Of a DNA stretch of 5,152 nucleotides, positions 1 to 5,152 are shown piece after piece. A program made the position numbers and the translations under genes. The stretch is from NCBI GenBank assembly GCA_041608535.1, contig JBFISM010000187.1, forward strand, positions 1 to 5,152. The letters are read 5' to 3'. The notes below the pieces were generated by a model. That model saw only the letters and a program-made list of their open reading frames with translations, ran no database searches and was not told where the DNA came from. The stretch's first letter is position 1. Each line of letters opens with the position of its first letter. This DNA is from JBFISM01 sp041608535. Lineage in GTDB: Bacteria > Actinomycetota > Acidimicrobiia > Spongiisociales > UBA5794.

Positions 1-105
1 AACCGGCACTATGCGCTGTGACGGCGGCCAACGATTAGGTCCGTCGCTGCCGGGTTCGGACCTCGACCCAGGCCCCCCATGGCACAGCCGACTCTGCCGG
101 CGTCG
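1..105. other. Region downstream of the operon; no gene recognised
   Basis: These 105 bases follow the ligase TAG stop. The only minus-strand ORF seen is about 23 codons (80 down to 9), with no ribosome site and no recognisable product. A weak imperfect hairpin is possible at 52-69 (GGGT and CG pairing with CG and ACCC, one bulged base, 5-base loop) and is formable on either strand. No T-run follows it, so it is not a classical intrinsic terminator. Transcription may end here by another mechanism or continue past the window edge. Confidence 0.5.
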
Positions 106-2205
106 CTATTGCGGGTCGCACATGAACGCCAGCGCATCGAGAGCGACGGCTCCGGAACCCACGGGCAGAACTCGAATCGGGTTCACCTCCAGCTCACGCA
201 GCCCTTGGCCCATTCCGGCGGCGAGGCGCGAGATGACGGAAACGGCGTGTGCCAGAGCGTCGACGTCGGCCGGTGCGGCACCGCGGTAGCCATCGAGCAG
301 CGGGTAGCCCCGCAACGATTCGATCATCGACCGCGCCTCCGCCGGTCCGACGGGCGCCAGAGCGAATGCCACGTCGTCGAGCAACTCGACGGTAACCCCA
401 CCGAGGCCCACCATGACAACGTGGCCGAAGGGAGGTTGCCATGTCGTTCCGATCACGGCGTCGACGCCGCCGGAGATCATCTCTTCCACCAGGACACCTT
501 GGCTTGTGGCGTCCGGGGCGTAGCCGGCCACCGCCGAAACGATCTCGTCGTACACGGCGGCGACGTCCCCCGCGGCCACCCCGACTCGCACTCCCCCGGC
601 TTCCGTCTTGTGATCGACGCCGTCGGCCTGGATCTTCATCACGACTCGGCCGTCGATGCCGGCGGCGGCCACAGCTTCCTCGGGCGATGTGGCGACCACG
701 CCTCGAGGCACACCGACACCGATCGCGGCGAGCATCGCTTTGGCGGCCGCCTCGGTGACTGGGCCACCATCGAATGCGACCCCGGGATTCAGCGGGGCCA
801 CCGCTTCTGCCGGTAGCCAGGAATTCCAGGCCACCAGGCTTGCGACAACGCGAGTCGCTTGACGCAAGGTCTCGTACACGGGGACGCCGGCTGCCGTGAG
901 CCGGCTGCGCTGCTCCTCCGTGGCCATTGGCGAAACGACGACGATGGGTGATCCCGAGCCCGCCGCCTCGACGACCGGCTGGACCCATTTGCCGCCCGCA
1001 CTCCACCCGAGTCCGGCGAACAAGACCACCGCATCGGCGGTACCGGCAGCGGAGAGCTCCCGCATGACGGTGCGCAGCCCGGTGGGATTGGTGACGAACT
1101 GACCGGTGAAATCGACGGGGTTGGCGACGGCGGCAAATGGCGGCAGCACCTCCTGGAGGCGGGCAATGACGCCGTCGTCGAACGGCAACACGTCCAATCC
1201 GCACGCGGCGGCGGCGTCGCACAGCTGCACCCCGGCTCCTCCCGACATCGATGCGATCGCCAACCGCTTGCCGGCCGGGAGCGTGGGGAGAACATCGAAC
1301 GCCTGCAACAGATCGAGCATGTGCTGCTCATCAACGGCGCGAGCCACGCCGCATCGCGCGAAGGCAGCGTCGTATGCCTGATCGTTACCGGTGAGCGCAC
1401 CCGTATGGGAGGCAGCCGCAGTGGCCCCGGCTGCCGACGCACCCACCTTGACGAACACCATTGGCTTGCCCGCCCGCCGTGCCGCCAGCGCCGCCTCCAC
1501 GAACGCGGCGCCATCACGAATACCTTCGATATATCCGCCGATCGTGCGGATGTCGGGATGATCCACCATGGCGGCGACGTACTCGGGGATGCCGAGCTGG
1601 GCTTCGTTGCCTGCGCTGATATACGAGTGAATCCTGAGCCCCTGGTGACGGGCGAGGCCGTAGAGCACGGTGCCAAACGCACCACTTTGCGAAACGATGC
1701 CGATCCGGCCTGACGGCGCCAGCGGACCCTGGCGCAGCGCCGCGGTGAAGGTGAGCGCCATCTTCGACGGCGAATGGATGATCCCCACCGAGTTTGGTCC
1801 GATCATGTCGATCCCATAGGCGTCGGCGATCTCAACCAACCGCGACTGCAGGGCCGTCCCGTCATCGTCTACTTCAGCGAACCCGGCCGTGATCACCACC
1901 GCGGCCTTGATTCCGAGCCGGCCTGCCTCCTCGAGCACTGCCGGCACCCGCGGTGCCGCAACCATGATGGCCACGATGTCGGGAACCTCGGGGAGGGCCG
2001 AGAGCGACGGATACACGGTGTGACCCTGGGTCTCACTGAGCCGTGGGTTCACCGGATAGATCTTGCCTCCGTACCCGAAGTTCACCAGGTATTCAACGGG
2101 CAGATAGCCGATCTTCGACGCATCGCCGGATGCCCCGACGATGGCTATCGACTCCGCCTCGAGCATCCGGCGGACCGCACGGGCAGCTTCCCGCAGCCTG
2201 GTCAC
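106..2205 (-). CDS. ADP-forming acyl-CoA synthetase (acetate-CoA ligase ADP-forming family), fused alpha-beta single chain
   Basis: Predicted reversible reaction: acid + CoA + ATP = acyl-CoA + ADP + phosphate, through phosphohistidine intermediates. The 699-residue chain has the order of the fused alpha-beta proteins. A CoA-binding Rossmann domain comes first (about 15-145, with IVGAS at 22-26 and GPNSVG at 136-141). A succinyl-CoA-ligase-like domain follows (about 165-300) with SQSGAFG at 172-178 and SHTGA at 266-270; His267 is the expected phosphorylated residue. A second flavodoxin-like domain spans about 310-460. A C-terminal ATP-grasp domain (about 480-699) has VVMKI (Lys524), DHKTEAGGV (His532), VLVEEM (574 is near its start), GLGG at 600-603 and the metal-binding ELEVNP at 671-676. 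There is no GNAT domain, so it is not a Pat-type protein acetyltransferase. It is the last gene of the operon, overlapping the acyl-CoA dehydrogenase by 4 bases, and ends with TAG. It could activate the pathway's acid or harvest ATP from an acyl-CoA product; the sequence does not decide which, nor the acid used. Confidence 0.92.
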   Translation of the reverse strand: MTRLREAARAVRRMLEAESIAIVGASGDASKIGYLPVEYLVNFGYGGKIYPVNPRLSETQGHTVYPSLSALPEVPDIVAIMVAAPRVPAVLEEAGRLGIKAAVVITAGFAEVDDDGTALQSRLVEIADAYGIDMIGPNSVGIIHSPSKMALTFTAALRQGPLAPSGRIGIVSQSGAFGTVLYGLARHQGLRIHSYISAGNEAQLGIPEYVAAMVDHPDIRTIGGYIEGIRDGAAFVEAALAARRAGKPMVFVKVGASAAGATAAASHTGALTGNDQAYDAAFARCGVARAVDEQHMLDLLQAFDVLPTLPAGKRLAIASMSGGAGVQLCDAAAACGLDVLPFDDGVIARLQEVLPPFAAVANPVDFTGQFVTNPTGLRTVMRELSAAGTADAVVLFAGLGWSAGGKWVQPVVEAAGSGSPIVVVSPMATEEQRSRLTAAGVPVYETLRQATRVVASLVAWNSWLPAEAVAPLNPGVAFDGGPVTEAAAKAMLAAIGVGVPRGVVATSPEEAVAAAGIDGRVVMKIQADGVDHKTEAGGVRVGVAAGDVAAVYDEIVSAVAGYAPDATSQGVLVEEMISGGVDAVIGTTWQPPFGHVVMVGLGGVTVELLDDVAFALAPVGPAEARSMIESLRGYPLLDGYRGAAPADVDALAHAVSVISRLAAGMGQGLRELEVNPIRVLPVGSGAVALDALAFMCDPQ

Positions 2206-3350
2206 TGCGACTCCATGAGCAGCTGCTTGGCGATGATCGTCTGCTGGATCTCACTGGTACCGTCGACGATCTCCTGCATCTTGGCCTCACGAAACAGCCG
2301 CTCGACGTGGTATTCGTCCGACAATCCGTATGCACCGTGAATCTGAATGGCATCGTGAGAGGCGCTCATCGCCACCCGGCTGGCGTGGAGCTTTGCCAGC
2401 GACGGCCAGTACGGTCCGGCATCACGGTCGTGGTCGAGAGCATCGGCCGCCTTCCATACGGTCAACCGGGCGGTCTCCACCCCGAGGGCCATCTCGACGA
2501 GCATCCGCTGGACCAGCTGATGCCGGCCGATCTCCCGACCGAAGGTCTTGCGCTGCCGGGCATAGCTGGTGGACAGCTCCAGGCTGCCTTGGGCGATGCC
2601 AACCGACCGGGCTGCGACGTGGACCCGGCCTGCGTTCACGGCTCCGAGTAGCACCGACCACCCCGCACCGACTCCCCCGAGGACCTGATCGGCCGGGACG
2701 GCTGCCTCGTTGAAGAAGATCTCGCCGGTATCCGAGATCCGGTTGGACAGCTTGTGCTTGATCGGCCGTGTCTCGACCCCGGGAGTCTCCCGGTCGACGA
2801 GAAACGCAGTGATCCCCCGGCGTCCTTGCGTCCGATCCACCGTGGCGAACGCCAGCATCCAGCGACAGACGTTGGCGTTCGACACCCACGTCTTCTGACC
2901 CGACAGCACAAACGTATCCCCGTTGGCTTCGGCGGTGGTGCGCATCGCCGCCGCGTCGCTACCCGCGTCCGGCTCGGTGATGGCAACGGCTGCCATGCAT
3001 TCGCCGCGTGCGAGGGGCCGCAAGAATCGCTTCTTCTGCTCCTCGGTGCCCCACCGCATCAGCCCTTGTCCCGCCAGCGAGCTGGGATAGCCGATGACGG
3101 CCGCCAGCGAGGTGCAATACCGGGCGACTTCTTCGATGGTGATCGCCCACGTGACATAGTCGAGGCCGGATCCGCCGTATTCCTCGGGAACCACCCCGCC
3201 GACGAGACCGAGGGCCACTGCCTGATCGACGAGATCTGCCGGCAGCACACCCGCCCGGTTGTAGTCCACCACGCGCGGTGCCACCTCCTCATCGACAAAG
3301 CGGCGGACCACGTTGCGAATCTCGACCTGGGTCTCGGTGAGGTCGAACAC
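2202..3350 (-). CDS. Acyl-CoA dehydrogenase (FAD-dependent)
   Basis: Predicted alpha,beta-dehydrogenation of an acyl-CoA to the trans-2-enoyl-CoA, normally passing electrons to electron-transfer flavoprotein. From GTG 3350 it is 382 residues, the usual family length, and begins with the typical FDLTETQ. The N-terminal helical domain ends near residue 120. The middle beta domain carries AITEPDAGSDAAA (123-135), which fits the first family signature, and the flavin-contacting KTWVSNA (153-159). The C-terminal helical domain has RQRKTFGREIG (265-275) and QIHGAYGLSDEYHVERLFREAK (split here as 336-345 and 346-357), close to the second signature with Ala in place of Gly/Ser at 340. At the catalytic-base position, normally Glu in an EGTSEIQ-like motif, this protein has Asp363 (VDGTSEIQ). 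The alternative base position used by isovaleryl-CoA dehydrogenase appears to be Gly241. GTG lies 5 bases after the thiolase stop with only a weak GAG upstream, suggesting coupling. The stop overlaps the ligase start. Substrate is unknown. Confidence 0.94.
   Translation of the reverse strand: MFDLTETQVEIRNVVRRFVDEEVAPRVVDYNRAGVLPADLVDQAVALGLVGGVVPEEYGGSGLDYVTWAITIEEVARYCTSLAAVIGYPSSLAGQGLMRWGTEEQKKRFLRPLARGECMAAVAITEPDAGSDAAAMRTTAEANGDTFVLSGQKTWVSNANVCRWMLAFATVDRTQGRRGITAFLVDRETPGVETRPIKHKLSNRISDTGEIFFNEAAVPADQVLGGVGAGWSVLLGAVNAGRVHVAARSVGIAQGSLELSTSYARQRKTFGREIGRHQLVQRMLVEMALGVETARLTVWKAADALDHDRDAGPYWPSLAKLHASRVAMSASHDAIQIHGAYGLSDEYHVERLFREAKMQEIVDGTSEIQQTIIAKQLLMESQ
2211..2214 (-). promoter_or_regulatory. 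Shine-Dalgarno GGAG deciding the GTG start of the ADP-forming ligase
   Basis: The minus strand reads GGAG, a 5-base spacer TCGCA, then GTGA. The GTG (2205-2203) starts the ligase and the embedded TGA (2204-2202) ends the acyl-CoA dehydrogenase. The competing ATG at 2166-2164, which sits closer to the first conserved residues (ESIAIVGAS), has no comparable purine-rich sequence before it. The GTG start and coupled translation are therefore preferred. Confidence 0.65.
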
Positions 3351-3355
3351 CGAAG

Positions 3356-4561
3356 TCAGGCTCGCTCGAGAACGACGGCGGCACCGTGCCCACCGTTGCC
3401 GCAGATCGTGGCCAGCGCATAGCGGCCCTCCCCGAATGCCAGGGCTTCGGCGGCGTACTGCGCCACCCGGGCACCGGAGGCACCGACCGGATGCCCCAGC
3501 GCAATGGCTCCGCCGTATGGGTTCACGGTCTCCGGATCGACACCCAATTGCCGGCACGCGGCCAGCACCATCACGACAAATGCCTCGTTGATCTCGATGT
3601 GATCCATCTCGGCGACCGTGAGCCCCGCCTTGTCGAGGGCCGACTGCGAAGCCGGCACGACGGCGAGCCCGTAATCCTCGGGTTGCACTGCGGCAACCGC
3701 CCAGGATCGGATCCGAGCGAGCGGCTCGAGCCCGGCCGCTTCCGCGGCGGACTGCGACATGACGACCAAGGCGGCCGCTCCGTCGGTCACTCCCGATGCG
3801 TTGCCTGCGGTGATGGCTCCGTCTCGGGAGAACGCCGACCGCAGCTTGCTCAGCCCTTCGCGGGTGGTGTCGGGTCGGGGATGCTCATCGGCATCGACGA
3901 CGGTGGTGCGCCCCCGACGATCGGTGACCTCGATCGGTGCGATGACACGTGCGGCAAAGCCTTCCTCCACCGCCCGCTGTGCGCCTTGCTGGCTGTGCAG
4001 CGCAAAGGCGTCCTGCTCGCTGCGACCGATGCCGAAACGGTCACCCCATGCCTCGGCCAGCTCGCCCATGAGCCTGCCGGTGAGCGGATCGCTGAACCCG
4101 TCCTTGGAGAGTCCGTCGATGGCCGGTGAGTCGCCTGCTTTGGTTCCCCAGCGCATCCCGGTGAGGTAGTAGGGGATGCTGCTCATGTGCTCGCTCCCCG
4201 CGACCATCACCGTGTCGGCCTCACCGAGGCGGATTGCCTGCCCGGCGAGGATGAGAGCCTTCATCGAGGACAGACACGCTTGCTGGACGGTGTGTGCCGG
4301 CACCGATGCCGGGATACCACCCGACATCGCCATCAGCCTGCCGGGATTGGGCCCGTTGGCAGCCTGGCGGGCATGGCCGACGATGGTCTCGTCGAACGAA
4401 TCGGGAGACAGACCGGAGCGTTCGGTGGCGGCGGCGATCGCGGCGCCGCCCATCGCAACGGCGTCGCTGTCGATCAGGATGCCGCCGAACTTGCCGATGG
4501 GGGTGCGGGCCGTCGCCACGATGACGACCTCCCGCCCGTTGTTTTCGCTACGCACAGACAT
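3356..4561 (-). CDS. Thiolase, acetyl-CoA C-acyltransferase / acetyltransferase family
   Basis: Predicted thiolytic cleavage of a 3-ketoacyl-CoA with CoA to acetyl-CoA and a shortened acyl-CoA, or the reverse Claisen condensation, in the cytoplasm. From the ATG it is 401 residues, normal for the family. The N-terminal thiolase domain starts with EVVIVATARTPIGKFGG and holds the nucleophilic Cys96 (QQACLSSMKA). The GNASGVTDGAAA motif lies at 253-264. The C-terminal domain has Asn325 in INEAF, His357 in ALGHPVGASGAR and the acid/base Cys387 in TICGNGGHG. All four catalytic positions are present, but the residues around both cysteines differ from the common CGSG and CxGGG patterns. The open frame extends upstream into the previous gene, but homology begins at about residue 11, so ATG 4561 was chosen; GTG at codon 3 (4555) has the better-placed ribosome site. 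It lies between the hydroxyacyl-CoA dehydrogenase (4 or 10 base gap) and the acyl-CoA dehydrogenase (5 base gap). Degradative versus biosynthetic role is inferred from context as degradative. Confidence 0.94.
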   Translation of the reverse strand: MSVRSENNGREVVIVATARTPIGKFGGILIDSDAVAMGGAAIAAATERSGLSPDSFDETIVGHARQAANGPNPGRLMAMSGGIPASVPAHTVQQACLSSMKALILAGQAIRLGEADTVMVAGSEHMSSIPYYLTGMRWGTKAGDSPAIDGLSKDGFSDPLTGRLMGELAEAWGDRFGIGRSEQDAFALHSQQGAQRAVEEGFAARVIAPIEVTDRRGRTTVVDADEHPRPDTTREGLSKLRSAFSRDGAITAGNASGVTDGAAALVVMSQSAAEAAGLEPLARIRSWAVAAVQPEDYGLAVVPASQSALDKAGLTVAEMDHIEINEAFVVMVLAACRQLGVDPETVNPYGGAIALGHPVGASGARVAQYAAEALAFGEGRYALATICGNGGHGAAVVLERA

Positions 4562-4567
4562 CTCCTC
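4562..4567 (-). promoter_or_regulatory. Shine-Dalgarno GAGGAG of the thiolase gene, overlapping the upstream stop codon
   Basis: On the minus strand the sequence reads TGAGGAGATGTCTGTG. GAGGAG shares its first two bases with the TGA stop of the hydroxyacyl-CoA dehydrogenase and directly abuts the ATG at 4561, leaving no spacer. It stands 6 bases before the in-frame GTG at 4555-4553, which is a normal spacing. The site therefore supports coupled translation and favours GTG as the real initiator, although the ATG cannot be excluded. Confidence 0.6.
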
Positions 4568-5152
4568 AGCTGCTAGCGGATTCTTCGTACTCGTAGAACC
4601 CGCGACCGCTCTTGCGACCCAGGTGCCCGGCGTCGACGAGCCGGCGTACGTACTCATCCGGCCGGTAGGCGTCGTTGTCGAGCAGGTCGGCCAGGCTGTC
4701 CGAGTTGTTGACGTGGATGTCGAGCCCGACCAGATCGCTCAATTCCATGGGTCCCATGGGCCATCCCGAGCCCAGCTTCATGGCCGTGTCGATGTCCTCG
4801 GCAGTGGCGACACCTTCGGCCACCAGGCGGATCGCCTCGTTCCGCACCAGCAGCTGCAGCCGGCTGACGATCCCACCCGGTGCTTCGTTGGCAACGACCG
4901 GCGTCTTGCCGAGCTCGACGGCCAGCTGCTTCACCCGGGCGACGGTGTGGGCGGAGGTGGCTTGTCCGGGAAGCACCTCGACGAGCTTCATCCGCTGCGC
5001 CGGGTTGAAGAAGTGCAGACCGGCGAAGCGGTCCGGATGCTCCATTCCCTCGGCGATCTCGGTTGGCGACAGCGTCGACGTGTTGGACAGCAGCAGAGCG
5101 GGCGTCGGACAGATGTGGTCGAGCTGCGCGAACACGTCACGTTTGATCGACA
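4566..5152 (-). CDS. 3-hydroxyacyl-CoA dehydrogenase (3-hydroxybutyryl-CoA dehydrogenase type), 5'-truncated by window edge
   Basis: Predicted cytoplasmic NAD(P)-dependent oxidation of a 3-hydroxyacyl-CoA to the 3-ketoacyl-CoA, the third beta-oxidation step. About 194 residues are visible; the reading frame stays open to the window edge (S-I-K-R-D-V-F just inside it), so the GTG at 5135 is an internal Val and not a start. Family members are roughly 280-310 residues, so the N-terminal part with the Rossmann GxGxxG dinucleotide site is missing. Visible parts are the end of the NAD domain (SNTSTL, visible residues 22-27), the HFFNP signature with the catalytic His (residue 46) and its Glu partner 12 residues later (VEV, residue 58), then the all-helical C-terminal dimerisation domain (PMGPMELSDLVGLD, then HLGRKSGRGFYEYE near the end). 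Oddity: the conserved active-site Asn of the usual VNR motif is Ser (residue 96, GGIVSRL). The TGA stop lies 4 bases before the thiolase ATG and overlaps its Shine-Dalgarno. The family call is secure; chain-length preference is not readable. Confidence 0.93.
   Translation of the reverse strand, partial: SIKRDVFAQLDHICPTPALLLSNTSTLSPTEIAEGMEHPDRFAGLHFFNPAQRMKLVEVLPGQATSAHTVARVKQLAVELGKTPVVANEAPGGIVSRLQLLVRNEAIRLVAEGVATAEDIDTAMKLGSGWPMGPMELSDLVGLDIHVNNSDSLADLLDNDAYRPDEYVRRLVDAGHLGRKSGRGFYEYEESASS

Noticed and set aside
52..69. Imperfect hairpin considered as a transcription terminator
   Set aside because: The stem is only about 6 pairs with a bulge and no T-tract follows on either strand; in GC-rich DNA such stems occur by chance.
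9..80. Short minus-strand ORF of about 23 codons after the ligase
   Set aside because: It has no ribosome site, no recognisable motif, and a length expected by chance.
79..816. Long plus-strand open frame of 245 codons, and other plus-strand frames opposite all four genes
   Set aside because: They lie antisense to genes with clear family motifs, have low-complexity Arg/His/Pro/Gly-rich translations with no recognisable domain, and are expected where GC-rich codons remove stop codons from the opposite strand.
194..1222. Minus-strand 342-codon open frame inside the ligase gene
   Set aside because: It is an Arg-rich out-of-frame shadow of the ligase with no domain; the ligase frame is continuous through the same region with conserved motifs.
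3351..3557. Upstream extension of the acyl-CoA dehydrogenase frame to a possible 451-residue protein
   Set aside because: The extra 69 codons overlap the end of the thiolase gene, translate to Arg/Cys-rich sequence unlike the family, and the family N-terminus (FDLTETQ) begins right at GTG 3350.
4434..4441. GCGATCGC octamer palindrome (the HIP1-type sequence)
   Set aside because: I noticed this one copy, inside the thiolase coding sequence; it is explained by Ala/Ile codons and not by an organised repeat.
4562..4657. Upstream extension of the thiolase frame to a 433-residue protein
   Set aside because: The extra 32 codons lie inside the end of the hydroxyacyl-CoA dehydrogenase gene and have no thiolase homology; the ribosome site is next to the inner start.
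4746..4761. Near-repeat CCATGG / CCCATGGG palindromes
   Set aside because: They encode the conserved PMGPME segment of the hydroxyacyl-CoA dehydrogenase, so codon content explains them.

Overview
The window is GC-rich bacterial DNA that carries one tightly packed operon, read entirely on the minus strand (right to left). Its G/C-rich third codon positions, GTG starts, gaps of a few bases and protein style suggest an actinobacterial-type organism, perhaps a deep or uncultured lineage. That placement is inference, because no taxonomic marker is present.

In transcription order (high to low coordinates) the genes are: the C-terminal two thirds of a 3-hydroxyacyl-CoA dehydrogenase (4566-5152, its 5' end outside the window); a thiolase / acetyl-CoA acetyltransferase (3356-4561); an FAD-dependent acyl-CoA dehydrogenase (2202-3350); and a single-chain ADP-forming acyl-CoA synthetase of the acetate-CoA ligase / succinyl-CoA synthetase superfamily (106-2205). 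The junctions are a 4-base gap (10 if the thiolase starts at its third codon), a 5-base gap, and a 4-base GTGA stop/start overlap. This points to one polycistronic, translationally coupled transcript whose promoter lies beyond position 5152. Positions 1-105 are downstream of the last gene and hold no convincing gene or classical terminator.

Together the proteins form most of a beta-oxidation cycle. The dehydrogenase makes the 2-enoyl-CoA, the hydroxyacyl-CoA dehydrogenase makes the 3-ketoacyl-CoA, and the thiolase releases acetyl-CoA. The ADP-forming ligase either activates a free acid or turns an acyl-CoA product into acid plus ATP. No enoyl-CoA hydratase is visible; it may lie upstream or elsewhere. 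The substrate cannot be read from the sequence.

No undescribed system is evident. The points most worth a second look are non-consensus active-site residues in three of the enzymes: Asp for the catalytic Glu of the acyl-CoA dehydrogenase, Ser for a conserved active-site Asn of the hydroxyacyl-CoA dehydrogenase, and unusual surroundings of both thiolase cysteines. The thiolase also has an ambiguous start codon.
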